Assembly: GCF_001455965.1 (NCBI RefSeq)
Contig: NZ_LKKO01000002.1
Coordinates: 62,001-126,000 of the forward strand
Length of the DNA: 64,000 bases
From: Methylobacterium sp. GXS13
Lineage (GTDB): Bacteria > Pseudomonadota > Alphaproteobacteria > Rhizobiales > Beijerinckiaceae
Reading direction: 5' to 3'
The stretch's first letter is position 1; each line of letters starts with the position of its first letter. The notes under the pieces are model-generated. The model searched no databases. It was not told the DNA's origin and worked only from the letters and a program-made list of their open reading frames with translations. A program made the translations under genes and the position numbers. Positions 28,806-39,197 of the stretch are shown here, piece by piece.

Positions 28806-30830
28806 ATGTCCGGCGCCCTGCTCGGCGGCCCGTCGGCCGGCCCCCTGATCGGCCCGGAGGAGACCCTCCAGGGCATCGGCGGCGCGGTGGCGGCGATCCC
28901 GCTGACCCATCCGCGCAACCGCCGCTGGTGGATCGCCTTCGCGGGGGCGGTGGCTTTGCTCGGCGTCTTCGGCTTCACCCTCGGCTACCTGCTCTATGCC
29001 GGGCCGGGGGTCTGGGCGAACAACAACGCCGTCGTCTGGGCGCTCGACATCGCGAGCTACGATTGGTGGATCGGTGTGGCGTCGGGCAGCCTGCTGGTCT
29101 CGGCGGTGCTGCTGTTGCTCGGGGCGGAGTGGCGCGGGGCGGTGAACCGCATCGCCGAGACCCTGGCGCTGCTCGCAACGGCCTCGGCCGGGCTCTACCC
29201 GATCATCCATCTCGGGCGGCCGTGGTTCTTCTTCTGGAACCTGCCCTACCCCAACACCTACGACCTCTGGCCGCAATTCCGCTCGCCGCTCCTGTGGGAC
29301 GCGATCGACATTGTCGCCTTCCTGGTGATCTGCGTGAGCCTCTGGTTCATCGGGATGCTGCCGGACCTCGCCACCCTGCGCGACCGCGCCTTCGTGGAGG
29401 CGATGCGCCAGAGCGACGCCAAGGACCGCACCCGCAAGCTCGCTTTGTTGCGCGCGCAGATCTACGGCATCGTCGCCTCGGGCTGGCGCGGCTCGGCGGC
29501 CCATTGGCAGATCTGGGTCCAGGCCTACCGGACGGTGGCGTTGCTCGGCGTGCTGCTGGTGGTCTCGGTCCAGACCGGCGCCTCGGTGATGCTGGCCGGC
29601 TCGCTGATGCCGGGCTGGCACAGCACCTTGCTGCCGGTGAGCTTCCTGGTGAACGCAGTCTATTCCGGCGTCGGCGTCACCGCGGCGATCGTCGTGCTGA
29701 TCCGCGTCGTCTACGGCCTGGACAGCCTGGTGACCGCGCGCCACCTCGACGTGCTCGGCCGCCTGCTGCTCTGCCTCGGCTGCGCCAGCGCCTATTGCTA
29801 CGCCGCCGAGTATTTCGACACGTTCCTCAACGGCGACGCGCAAGCGCGGGCCGTGCTGGTGCGGCGCATGACCGGCGATCATGCCCTGGTCTCCTGGACG
29901 GCGATCCTCGGCCTGGTCCTGCCGGCGCAGGTGCTCTGGTCGGCCCGCGCCCGGACGACGCCCCTTGCGATCGCGATGGTCGGCCTGCTGGTCGCGGCCG
30001 GGGCCTATGCCGACCACGTCATGGTGCTGGTCGTCACCTTGACCCAGGATTTCCTGCCCTCCTCGCGGCTGCCCTACGGGCCGGATCCTTGGGGTATCGC
30101 TACCTTCGCGGGCTCCATCGGCCTGTTCCTGACCCTGCTGCTGCTGTTCCTGCGCTACCTGCCGGCGGTCTCGATCATCGAGAGCCGCCGCCTCGCCCTC
30201 GCCCGGGCTCCGGGCACCGCGGCCGCCGCCCGGGAGGCCGCGTCCCGGGCCACCCTCCGCCCGGAGGAGAATCCCGGGCCGGCCCCGCTCTGGGGCGTGT
30301 CCGCCACCTTCGCCAGCCACGCCGACCTCGCCGCCGCCCTGCAGGCGGTGTCGGGGATCAGCCCGGACCAGGTCCATCTCGACGGGCACGGGCCGGTGCC
30401 GATGCCCCGGACCCTGCGGGCGCTCGGCCTGGAGGGCCGTTCGATCCTGCCCTACGCGCTCGCCGGCGCGCTGCTCGGCGGCGCGGGCTTCTACGCGATG
30501 TGCATCTACGCGACCGCCTACGATTACGTGTTCCTGATCGGCGGGCGCCCGCGCCTGTCGTGGCCGTCCTTCGTGGTGCCGAGCATCTCCTTCGCGATGA
30601 CGACCGGCTGCATCGCGATCCACCTCGCGCTCCTGGTGCTCAACCGCCTGCCGCGACTCAACCACCCGGCTTTCAACATCCCGGGTTTCCTGCGCGCCTC
30701 GGACGACCGGTTCTTCCTCTCCGCGGAGGCGCGCAGCGACCGCTTCGACGCGGCCCGGTTCGAGCGCCGGCTCACCAGCCTGCCGGTCGAGGCCGGGCGC
30801 CCCCTCGAGATCCGCAGGATCCCGCGATGA
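28806..30830 (+). CDS. Fused ActC-ActD subunit of alternative complex III
   Basis: A 674-residue membrane protein. Residues about 1-460 are an NrfD/PsrC-type quinol-binding subunit (ActC) with some ten hydrophobic segments and the conserved HLGRPWFFFWNLPYPN. Residues about 485-674 are a DUF3341/ActD domain: a ferredoxin-like segment, two transmembrane helices, then GGRPRLSWPSFVVPSISFAM and HPAFNIPGFLRASDDRFFL. In well-known operons ActC and ActD are separate genes; here they form one continuous frame with a ~20-residue Pro/Ala/Glu linker. The ATG at 28806 is two bases past the actB stop. The stop overlaps actE. Confidence 0.88.
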   Translation: MSGALLGGPSAGPLIGPEETLQGIGGAVAAIPLTHPRNRRWWIAFAGAVALLGVFGFTLGYLLYAGPGVWANNNAVVWALDIASYDWWIGVASGSLLVSAVLLLLGAEWRGAVNRIAETLALLATASAGLYPIIHLGRPWFFFWNLPYPNTYDLWPQFRSPLLWDAIDIVAFLVICVSLWFIGMLPDLATLRDRAFVEAMRQSDAKDRTRKLALLRAQIYGIVASGWRGSAAHWQIWVQAYRTVALLGVLLVVSVQTGASVMLAGSLMPGWHSTLLPVSFLVNAVYSGVGVTAAIVVLIRVVYGLDSLVTARHLDVLGRLLLCLGCASAYCYAAEYFDTFLNGDAQARAVLVRRMTGDHALVSWTAILGLVLPAQVLWSARARTTPLAIAMVGLLVAAGAYADHVMVLVVTLTQDFLPSSRLPYGPDPWGIATFAGSIGLFLTLLLLFLRYLPAVSIIESRRLALARAPGTAAAAREAASRATLRPEENPGPAPLWGVSATFASHADLAAALQAVSGISPDQVHLDGHGPVPMPRTLRALGLEGRSILPYALAGALLGGAGFYAMCIYATAYDYVFLIGGRPRLSWPSFVVPSISFAMTTGCIAIHLALLVLNRLPRLNHPAFNIPGFLRASDDRFFLSAEARSDRFDAARFERRLTSLPVEAGRPLEIRRIPR

Positions 30831-31363
30831 GGTGCGCCGTCCCCCTCACCCTGTTGGCGTCCCTCTCCGCTCTCACCGCCTGCGGCGAGGCCAACATGGA
30901 CGACCAGGCCCGGGCCAAGACCTGGGACCGGAACGCGTTCTTCCCCCGCCAGATCACCATGCGTCAGCCCGTGGCCGGGACCGTTCCGCGGACCGACCCG
31001 GCCCGCGAGGCGCCGCAGCCGCAGGCGATCAGCGAGGACTTGGTCGAGCGTGGCCGGCAGCGCTACGCGGTGTTCTGCACGCCCTGCCATGGCCAGGACG
31101 GACGCGGTCAGGGGATCGTCGTGCAGCGCGGCTTCCCGCATGCCGGCGACCTCACTGCCGAGCCACTGCGCCAGGCCTCGGCCGCCGAGATCTACGACGC
31201 CATCGGCAATGGCCGGCGCGCGATGTTCGGCATGGCACAGATGATCCCGTCGGCCGACCGCTGGGCGATCGTCGCCTATGTCCGGGCGCTCCAGCTCAGC
31301 CAGGACGCCCCGGTGGCGAGCCTGTCGCCGGACGACCGGACCCGCCTGGAGGCGACCCAGTGA
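30827..31363 (+). CDS. actE: Alternative complex III subunit ActE (monoheme cytochrome c lipoprotein)
   Basis: A 178-residue c-type cytochrome. It has a lipoprotein signal with the acylated Cys at residue 19 (LTACG), one heme site CTPCHG near residue 83, and a GMAQMIPSADRW segment containing the probable Met ligand near residue 140. This is the ActE pattern. It overlaps the fused actC-actD stop by four bases and its own stop overlaps the actF GTG. The heme probably receives electrons from ActA and passes them to the caa3 oxidase encoded downstream. Confidence 0.88.
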   Translation: MRCAVPLTLLASLSALTACGEANMDDQARAKTWDRNAFFPRQITMRQPVAGTVPRTDPAREAPQPQAISEDLVERGRQRYAVFCTPCHGQDGRGQGIVVQRGFPHAGDLTAEPLRQASAAEIYDAIGNGRRAMFGMAQMIPSADRWAIVAYVRALQLSQDAPVASLSPDDRTRLEATQ

Positions 31364-32412
31364 GCCGCCCCATCCTGCTCGGGCTTGTCGGGCTCGGCCT
31401 GTTGGCCTGCTGCTTTCTCGCGGGCGGCTGGCGCGGCGCGGCGTGCGCGTATCTCGCGGCCTGGCTCGTCCTCCTGGCGCTGCCGGTGGGCGCCCTGCCG
31501 GTGACGATCGTGGCCGAGCGCTTCGGCAAGCGCGTGCGCGAGCGCGGCGGCGTCGAGATTCTGGCGGGCCTGCACCGGCTGATGGCGCTGATGCCGGTGG
31601 CCGCGCTGCTGGGGCTGCCCCTCCTCGCGGCGGTGCCGGTGCTCTACCCCTGGGTCGAGGCGGCGCCCCGCACCCCGCTGGCGGGGCTCTGGTTCACCGC
31701 GCCGTTCTTCGCGGCCCGGGTGATCGCGTATCTCGCGGCTTGGACCTGGCTGGCGTTCCGCTTCGCGCGGCCCTTCGACGAGCCGGGCGAGGGCCGCACC
31801 GTGCCGGCGGTGGGCCTGCACGCGGTGGTCGGCACCCTGTTCACCACCGACGTGATCGCCTCCCTCGATCCGCGGCTCGATTCCACCCTGCTCGGCCTGC
31901 TGGTGATGACCGCGTGGAGTGGGCTGGCCTTCGCAGCGGCGATCCTGCTTGCCTGGGAGGAACCCGAGCCGGTGGGCCGCGGACGCACCCCGCCCGGGCG
32001 GGGCCGGCTGGTTCCCCTCGTGGTGCTGCTCGGCCTCTGGGCGTTCCTGCACTTCGTGCAATTCCTGATCGTCTGGTCGGCCAACCTGCCGCCGGAGGTG
32101 GCCTGGTACTTCGCCCGCGGCGGCGGGCTCGGACGCGGCCTGTCGATCGCGGCCGGGATCGTCGTCGTGCTGGCCGGGCTCGCGACCCTCCGGCCAGGCC
32201 GCCCGACCACCCGGATCCTGGCCGGCGCGGCGTTGGCCGTGCATGCCCTCGAGATGTTCTGGCTGGTCACGCCGGCTCTGCGCGACCGGTTCGTGATCCG
32301 CCCGGTCGACGGGCTCGCTGCCCTCGGAGTCGCGTGCCTGGCCGCCGCGCTCCAGCCCTTGCTGCGTGGCCGCGCAGCACCGAATGCCCGGTCTTCCGGG
32401 AGGATCGCATGA
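31360..32412 (+). CDS. actF: Alternative complex III subunit ActF
   Basis: A 350-residue integral membrane protein with about nine or ten hydrophobic segments and few motifs, matching ActF in position and topology. It shows paralogy-like features to ActC/NrfD proteins (HRLMALMPVAALLG, FFAARVIAYLAAWTW, LHFVQFLIVWSANLPPE). GTG at 31360 lies in a GTGA overlap with actE; the stop overlaps the next start. ActF is a membrane subunit and may take part in proton translocation, which is not visible from sequence. Confidence 0.85.
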   Translation: MSRPILLGLVGLGLLACCFLAGGWRGAACAYLAAWLVLLALPVGALPVTIVAERFGKRVRERGGVEILAGLHRLMALMPVAALLGLPLLAAVPVLYPWVEAAPRTPLAGLWFTAPFFAARVIAYLAAWTWLAFRFARPFDEPGEGRTVPAVGLHAVVGTLFTTDVIASLDPRLDSTLLGLLVMTAWSGLAFAAAILLAWEEPEPVGRGRTPPGRGRLVPLVVLLGLWAFLHFVQFLIVWSANLPPEVAWYFARGGGLGRGLSIAAGIVVVLAGLATLRPGRPTTRILAGAALAVHALEMFWLVTPALRDRFVIRPVDGLAALGVACLAAALQPLLRGRAAPNARSSGRIA

Positions 32413-32897
32413 GCGCGGGCGGCACCCCCGGCCCCGGCCTGATCCCGGCGATCCTGGCCGGGCTGACCCTGCGCGGGAGCGGCCTGCTAAGCGGCCGGCC
32501 CGCCCGCGGCATGCCGGCCAATCGCCCACGCGATCCCGACGGTCCCGGCTACGAGACGCGCGATGTCAGCGTCCGCAACACCGCGCTGGTGATGGCGGGC
32601 CTGGCGCTCGCCGTGCTGACGGTCATCGGCACCATGGTCTGGCTGATGGGCGCCTTCAGCGCGAGCCAGCGCCGGAGCCTGCCGACCCTGACGCGCCAGC
32701 AGACCGCCCCGCTGACGCCGCCGCCCCCGAATCTGCAGGCCGATCCCTATGCCGACCTCGACCGCCAGAGGGCCGCGGCCGCGGCACTGCTCGCCGGCTA
32801 CGGCTACAGCGATCCGGCCCATACCCGGGCCCGCATCCCGATCGACCGGGCCATGAACCTGATCGTCGGCCGCCCCCTCGACGCGCCGGAACGGTAG
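32409..32897 (+). CDS. Membrane protein of unknown function in the act-cox operon
   Basis: A 162-residue protein with a basic, Arg/Gly/Pro-rich N-terminus (residues about 1-55), one transmembrane helix (about 58-80), then a Pro/Gln stretch and a soluble tail ending in YGYSDPAHTRARIPIDRAMN. Small proteins with a similar IPIDRAM tail occur next to caa3 oxidase or SCO genes in other bacteria, from memory; their function is not known to me. It is translationally coupled with actF (ATGA) and ends one base before coxB, so it is clearly part of this operon. A role in assembly or in joining the two complexes is inference. Confidence 0.75.
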   Translation: MSAGGTPGPGLIPAILAGLTLRGSGLLSGRPARGMPANRPRDPDGPGYETRDVSVRNTALVMAGLALAVLTVIGTMVWLMGAFSASQRRSLPTLTRQQTAPLTPPPPNLQADPYADLDRQRAAAAALLAGYGYSDPAHTRARIPIDRAMNLIVGRPLDAPER

Positions 32898-32898
32898 C

Positions 32899-33873
32899 AT
32901 GACGCCGAACCACGCCGCCCTCGAACTCTGGCCCGCCGCCGTCTCGGCCACCGCGTCCGAGACCGACCTGCTGATCCTGGCCTTCACGATCCTGACCCTG
33001 CTGCTGACCGTCCCGGTCTTCGTGGCGATCACCTACTTCGCCCTGCGCTACCGGGAGGGTTCAGAGGCGGACCGGCAGCCATCGGGCATCCGCTCCAACC
33101 TGATCGAGATCAGCTGGATGCTGATCCCGTTCCTGCTGACGCTGATCTTCTTCGTCTGGGGGGCGCGGCTATACGTGGCCTCGCGGAACCCGCCGCCCGA
33201 CGCGATGGTGATCGAGGCGATCGGCCGGCAATGGATGTGGAAGTTCCAGCATCCCACCGGCCAGGCCGAGATCAACAACCTGCACCTGCCGATCGGGCAG
33301 CCGATCCGCCTGCGGATCATCAGCCAGGACGTGATCCACGCCCTCTACCTGCCGGCGGTGCGCCTGCAGGTCGCCGCCCTGCCGGACCGCTACACCGACC
33401 TGTGGTTCAAGGCCGACAAGATCGGCACCTATCACCTCTACTGCTCGGAATATTGCGGCACCGACCATTCCGTGATGGGCGGCGAGGTCACCTTCATGAA
33501 CCCCGGCGACTACCAGGACTGGCTGACCCATGCCGGCGCGCAGCAGAGCAAGGTCGCGGCCGGCCGCACCCTCTACGAGGCCTATGGCTGCGCCGGCTGC
33601 CACGATCCCGGCTCGGCCGTGAAGGCCCCGAGCCTCGTCGGGCTCTACGGCAGCCCGGTGAAGCTCGCCGACGGCCGCACGGTGACGGCCGACGAGACCT
33701 GGCTGCGCGAAAAGATCCTGAACCCGAACGGCGACCGGCTCGCCGAGGGCTACAAGCAGGTCATGCCGAGCTTCGCCGGGCGGATCCCGGCGGACGAGCT
33801 CGGCCGCCTCATCGATTTCCTGAAATCCTACACGGCGCCGGCCTCCGGCAAGGCCGCGCAGGCCAATCCATGA
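32899..33873 (+). CDS. ctaC: Cytochrome c oxidase subunit II with fused cytochrome c (caa3 type)
   Basis: A 324-residue subunit II. Two N-terminal transmembrane helices (about 22-46 and 70-92) precede the CuA cupredoxin domain with ligands His147 and the [12 protein letters not shown] motif (Cys182, Glu184, Cys186, His190, Met193). A C-terminal heme c domain carries CAGCH at 231-235 and a Met ligand in KQVMPSFAG. The heme c makes this a caa3-type oxidase, which takes electrons directly from ActE/ActA or a soluble cytochrome. It follows the unknown membrane protein by one base and precedes ctaD by ten bases. Confidence 0.93.
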   Translation: MTPNHAALELWPAAVSATASETDLLILAFTILTLLLTVPVFVAITYFALRYREGSEADRQPSGIRSNLIEISWMLIPFLLTLIFFVWGARLYVASRNPPPDAMVIEAIGRQWMWKFQHPTGQAEINNLHLPIGQPIRLRIISQDVIHALYLPAVRLQVAALPDRYTDLWFKADKIGTYHLYCSEYCGTDHSVMGGEVTFMNPGDYQDWLTHAGAQQSKVAAGRTLYEAYGCAGCHDPGSAVKAPSLVGLYGSPVKLADGRTVTADETWLREKILNPNGDRLAEGYKQVMPSFAGRIPADELGRLIDFLKSYTAPASGKAAQANP

Positions 33874-33883
33874 GGGCGACACC

Positions 33884-35556
<1,673 letters not shown>

Positions 35557-35560
<4 letters not shown>

Positions 35561-36216
35561 GCGAGGGGCTTGCAGACGGCGTCGGGGTCGCCCGCGTCGG
35601 GCATTTCGAGACCGTGGACCAGCAGCGCGCCGCCGCAACGCTGGGCATCTGGGCCTGGCTGATCACCGAGCTGCTGCTGTTCTCCGCGCTGTTTCTAGTG
35701 GCGCTGATCACCCGGATCCTGCACCCCGAAGCCACGATCGCGGCGGCAAAGCACCTCAAGTTCTGGATCGGCGCCACCAACACCGTGGTGCTGATCTGCT
35801 CCAGCTTGACCATGTCGATGGCGATCGAGTTCTCGCGCATCGGCTGGCAGCGCGCCATGGTGCGGGCGATGCTGGCGACCGCGGCGCTCGGCGGCCTGTT
35901 CCTGGTGCTCAAGGGCTACGAATACTACGCCGACTGGGCCGAGCACATGATGCCGTTCCTGAGCAGCCGGCCCTTCGTGCTCGTCGAGACCCCGCCGGCA
36001 CGGCTGTTCGTGAACCTCTACTACGTCGCCACGATTCTGCACGCGGTCCACCTGTTCACCGGCATCGCGCTCCTGCTTGGCATGACCTGGCTGGCCGCCA
36101 AGGCCGGCTTCCTGTCCCGGCACCAGAACTGGATCGAGGTCTACGGCCTGTATTGGCACTTCATCGACTTGGTCTGGATCCTGGCCTTCCCGATTCTCTA
36201 CGTGGTGAACCGGTAG
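35557..36216 (+). CDS. ctaE: Cytochrome c oxidase subunit III
   Basis: A 219-residue subunit III, with five hydrophobic segments. Conserved features are [23 protein letters not shown] in the first helix and [20 protein letters not shown] at the end. It begins with an ATG in the ATGA overlap with subunit I. Shorter than mitochondrial subunit III, it fits the bacterial short form. It precedes the subunit IV gene by one base. Confidence 0.92.
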
Positions 36217-36217
36217 G

Positions 36218-36529
36218 ATGCGCAATCCCCTCGCGACCCTGAGCGCCGACGACCGCGCCCTGCTCCGGCGGCGGCTGCGCACGCCGGTGCTGACCTTCCT
36301 GGCTTTGCTGGCGCTGCTCGCCGTCAATGTCACCCTGGGGGCCACCCTGCCCTTCGCGCAGGTGTGGATCGTCGAACTCCTGGTCGTCGCCGTGATGGTG
36401 GCGCTGATCCTTCTCGTGTCCATGGAGGTGATCCACGAGCCGCCGCTGGTGCGGCTGTTCTCCGGGCTCGGCTTCTTCTGGGTCGCCATCATGTTCGGGA
36501 TGACGCTGACCGATTATCTGGCGCGGTGA
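36218..36529 (+). CDS. ctaF: Cytochrome c oxidase subunit IV (prokaryotic type)
   Basis: A 103-residue membrane protein with three hydrophobic stretches (about 22-44, 48-70 and 78-98). Its place directly after subunit III and motifs such as VWIVELLVVAVMVALILLVSM match the prokaryotic subunit IV family, which stabilises the oxidase. It ends the operon; a hairpin sits 22 bases past the stop, before the toxin gene. Confidence 0.88.
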   Translation: MRNPLATLSADDRALLRRRLRTPVLTFLALLALLAVNVTLGATLPFAQVWIVELLVVAVMVALILLVSMEVIHEPPLVRLFSGLGFFWVAIMFGMTLTDYLAR

Positions 36530-36551
36530 AGGTTGGACGCTCCATCTTGCT

Positions 36552-36579
36552 TCTCGACGGCTGATCCTTACCGTCGAGA
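36552..36579. promoter_or_regulatory. Inverted repeat between the cox operon and the toxin-antitoxin genes
   Basis: TCTCGACGG and CCGTCGAGA form a perfect 9-bp stem around a 10-base loop, ending three bases before the toxin ATG at 36583. It could be an operator bound by the antitoxin, or a terminator without a T-tract for the cox operon. The position favours the operator reading. Confidence 0.45.
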
Positions 36580-36582
36580 CTC

Positions 36583-36936
36583 ATGCACACAGTGGTCCTG
36601 ACGCCGAAATTTCTCGCTGACGCGAAAGTTGCTGGCGTCTCGGACGGCGAGATGGAGGCGATCATCGATGTGATCGCAGCGGATCCGAGTGCTGGTGATC
36701 TCATCCCAGAGACCGGCGGGGCCCGAAAGGTCAGGATCGGCGGCCGGGGCAAGGGCAAGTCCGGAGGCTATCGGGTCATTACGTTCTACGTTGTTGATGA
36801 CCTGCCTGTGTTCCTGCTTCGTCTGGTTTCGAAGGGGCAGCGCGTCGACATCAGCCATGCCGAGCGGCATGCCGTCAGAGCGGCGCTGATGGATCTGGTC
36901 GAAGTTTATCGCGCGGGTTTGCGCAGGCACGGGTGA
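36583..36936 (+). CDS. Type II toxin, RelE/HigB family
   Basis: A 117-residue protein of the RelE/ParE-like HigB2 group. The family signature is KVRIGGRGKGKSGGYRVI, with the basic residues that bind the ribosome or mRNA, followed by a VFLLRLVSKGQRVD segment. Such toxins cleave mRNA at the ribosome. The toxin precedes the antitoxin, as in hig systems. It lies just downstream of the cytochrome oxidase operon but separated by a hairpin. Base use is slightly less GC-rich than the neighbouring genes, hinting at separate acquisition. Whether it is active is unknown. Confidence 0.82.
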   Translation: MHTVVLTPKFLADAKVAGVSDGEMEAIIDVIAADPSAGDLIPETGGARKVRIGGRGKGKSGGYRVITFYVVDDLPVFLLRLVSKGQRVDISHAERHAVRAALMDLVEVYRAGLRRHG

Positions 36937-36976
36937 TCCACACATGGTGGATGCGATTCGTATAGAGAGGCGAGAG

Positions 36977-37285
36977 ATGACCGCGTTCGGGGAAGGGCTG
37001 GTCGAGGCCGCGCAGCAGGCCCTTGCCATCGCCCGCGGCGAAGCCCAGCCGGGGACGTATCGCGTCCATAGCTCCCAGACGCTCGACGTGAAGGTCGTGC
37101 GTCGGGAACTCGGGTTCACGCAGGCCGAATTCGCGGCCCGCTTCGGCTTTCCGATCGCGACCCTTCGCGACCTTGAACAGGGCCGCGCTCGGCCGGATGC
37201 CGCGACACTGGCCTATCTGACCGTGATCCGCCATGACTCCGCCGCGGTGCTGCGGGCTCTGGAGCATGCGCAGAAGAGCGACTGA
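36977..37285 (+). CDS. Antitoxin, HTH (Xre/HigA-like)
   Basis: A 102-residue protein with a central helix-turn-helix: KVVRRELGFTQAEFAARFGF and IATLRDLEQGRARPD (residues about 42-80). It should bind and neutralise the toxin and repress the operon. The start is uncertain. The ATG at 36977 follows GAGAGGCGAG closely, whereas an upstream ATG at 36944 adds 11 residues but lies within an ATCCAC/GTGGAT inverted repeat (36936-36952) that may be an operator. The gene follows the toxin with no terminator between. Confidence 0.8.
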   Translation: MTAFGEGLVEAAQQALAIARGEAQPGTYRVHSSQTLDVKVVRRELGFTQAEFAARFGFPIATLRDLEQGRARPDAATLAYLTVIRHDSAAVLRALEHAQKSD

Positions 37286-37363
37286 AACGTCAGTTGTCGC
37301 AAAGGTCGAACGTCTCTAAATCCGCTGACCCGCGGATGCGGTTCGGGTGGAAAGTCGGAGACC

Positions 37364-38149
37364 ATGTGCGAACTGCTCGGCATGAGCGCCAACGTGCCGA
37401 CCGACATCCGCTTCTCGTTCGCCGGACTCGCCCGGCGCGGCGGCGATACCGGGCCCCATGCCGATGGCTGGGGCATCAGCTTCTATGACGGGCGGACCTG
37501 CCGCAGCTTCCACGAGCCCGAGCCGAGCTCGCGCTCGCAGCTGGCCCGGCTGTTGCGCGACATGCCGATCAAGAGCCGCATCGTCGTCGCGCATGTGCGC
37601 AAGGCCAATCGCGGCCGTGTCAGCCTGGAGAACACCCACCCGTTCGCGCGGGAATTGTGGGGCCGCCGCTGGACCTTCGCGCATAACGGCCAGCTCAAGG
37701 GCGTGAAGCGGCTGCCGCTCGGCAGCTTCATGCCGATCGGCTCCACGGACAGCGAGCACGCCTTCTGCTGGATGCTGGGGCGCCTCCAGGCGCGGTTCCA
37801 GGCCCTGCCCCGGCCTGCGACCCTCGACCGGGCGGTGGCCGACCTCGCGGGCGAATTGCACACGCTGGGTGTGTTCAACATGCTGCTGACGGATAGCCGC
37901 ACCCTCTACGCCCATTGCGGCAAGCGCCTCTGCTACCTCACCCGCCGGGCCCCCCCCGGCACCGCCACCCTGATCGATGAGGACTGGCAGGTCGATTTCG
38001 CGCGGGAAACGACCGAGAACGACGTGGTCACGGTGGTCGCCACCCAGGCGCTGACCCGGGACGAGCGCTGGACCGATCTCGCGCGCGGCGATGTCCTGAC
38101 CCTGCGGGACGGGGCGATCCGCCTGTTGAGACCGGCCGGGGCTTCTTAA
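37364..38149 (+). CDS. Class II glutamine amidotransferase (YafJ-like)
   Basis: A 261-residue Ntn-type amidotransferase domain protein. Met1 is followed by Cys2, the expected N-terminal nucleophile after Met removal. Conserved motifs are LARRGGDTGPHADGWGISFY, VAHVRKANRGRVSLENTHPF, and FAHNGQLKG with the Asn-Gly oxyanion pair. There is no synthetase domain, so this belongs to the YafJ-like stand-alone group (related to EgtC and GlxB). The substrate is unknown; gamma-glutamyl hydrolase activity on small amides is a guess. The ATG at 37364 is preceded by GGAG-like sequence. It lies upstream of the sigma factor gene in the same direction. Confidence 0.85.
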   Translation: MCELLGMSANVPTDIRFSFAGLARRGGDTGPHADGWGISFYDGRTCRSFHEPEPSSRSQLARLLRDMPIKSRIVVAHVRKANRGRVSLENTHPFARELWGRRWTFAHNGQLKGVKRLPLGSFMPIGSTDSEHAFCWMLGRLQARFQALPRPATLDRAVADLAGELHTLGVFNMLLTDSRTLYAHCGKRLCYLTRRAPPGTATLIDEDWQVDFARETTENDVVTVVATQALTRDERWTDLARGDVLTLRDGAIRLLRPAGAS

Positions 38150-38310
38150 GTCGGGTCTGGGCGAGGGTGCATGCACGCCCCCAATGCGCTAGAACGCCTG
38201 CAATAGGAGAGCATCGACCGGACTTGAGGGGGAGTTCGGCCGGCAAGCGATCCGCCTCGACCGGTCCGGACCGCAGGTCGAGCCACGATGAGCTGACGAG
38301 CACGATACGC

Positions 38311-39063
38311 ATGAGCCGCGACGAGACCGACACCGTCCTGTCCCAAGAGGACTCCCAAGAGGACGGGCTTCGGGATGGCCGCCCGAACCTCGCCCCGAAC
38401 ATCCGCACGCATCTCGGCGAGCACCTGCGCACCGTCTACGAGCGGATCGGCGAGGAGATCCTGCCGTCCCGCTTCGCTGACCTGCTGGAGAAGCTTGAGG
38501 CGGCCCTGCGCGCCCGGGGCGAGGCGATCGAGCCTGAGTTCCGCAACGGCCTGCTCGCCGCGGTGCCGTCTCTGCGCGCTTTCGCGCTGTCGCTGACGTC
38601 GAACCCCGCTCGCTCGGACGATCTCGTCCAGGACACCCTGCTCAAGGGCTGGCAGCACCGCGCCCGGTTCCAGCCGGGCACGAACCTCAACGCGTGGCTG
38701 TTCACGATCCTGCGCAACATCTTCTACTCGGATCACCGCAAGCGGGTCCGCGAGGTCGAGGACCAGGACGGCTCCTACGCGGCCCGGCTGGCCACGGCAC
38801 CGCACCAGGGGGACCGGCTCGACGTCGAGGATTTGCAATCGGCCCTGGCCAAGCTGCCGCCGGATCAGCGCGAGGCGCTCGTGCTGGTCGGCGCCGAGGG
38901 CGTCTCCTACGAGGAGGCCGCCACGATCATGGGCTGCAAGGTCGGCACCGTGAAGAGCCGGGTCAGCCGCGCCCGCGGCCGGCTGGCCGAGCTCCTGGGC
39001 TACGACGAGGAGGATCTCGGCTCCGACCGGTTCATCCAGTCGGCGATGCCCAAGGACGCTTAG
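38311..39063 (+). CDS. EcfG-type sigma factor with fused N-terminal NepR-like domain
   Basis: A 250-residue protein in one uninterrupted frame. Residues about 29-65 (NIRTHLGEHLRTVYERIGEE, then LPSRFADLLEKLE) match the core of NepR, the anti-sigma factor of the alphaproteobacterial general stress response. Residues about 80-145 form sigma region 2 (VPSLRAFALSL, DDLVQDTLLKG, NAWLFTILRN) and 175-230 region 4 (LPPDQREALVLVGAEGVSYE, GTVKSRVSRAR). The sequence otherwise matches EcfG sigma factors. NepR and EcfG are normally separate proteins, so cis inhibition relieved by PhyR is a tempting inference. No GGAAC-type sigma-EcfG promoter is obvious upstream. ATG 38311 lacks a strong ribosome-binding site. 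Confidence 0.85.
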   Translation: MSRDETDTVLSQEDSQEDGLRDGRPNLAPNIRTHLGEHLRTVYERIGEEILPSRFADLLEKLEAALRARGEAIEPEFRNGLLAAVPSLRAFALSLTSNPARSDDLVQDTLLKGWQHRARFQPGTNLNAWLFTILRNIFYSDHRKRVREVEDQDGSYAARLATAPHQGDRLDVEDLQSALAKLPPDQREALVLVGAEGVSYEEAATIMGCKVGTVKSRVSRARGRLAELLGYDEEDLGSDRFIQSAMPKDA

Positions 39064-39197
39064 TAAACTCTGGGCTGCGTTGTCTTCGGCGCGTCGCGCT
39101 GAAAAAAGGATGCATCCGATTCCGGGGATCGGGCGTTACCGGCCCGAGCTTCGCTGCCTTTGCTGCGGCGGAACGCCACGGAACGGAGATGTCCCGC

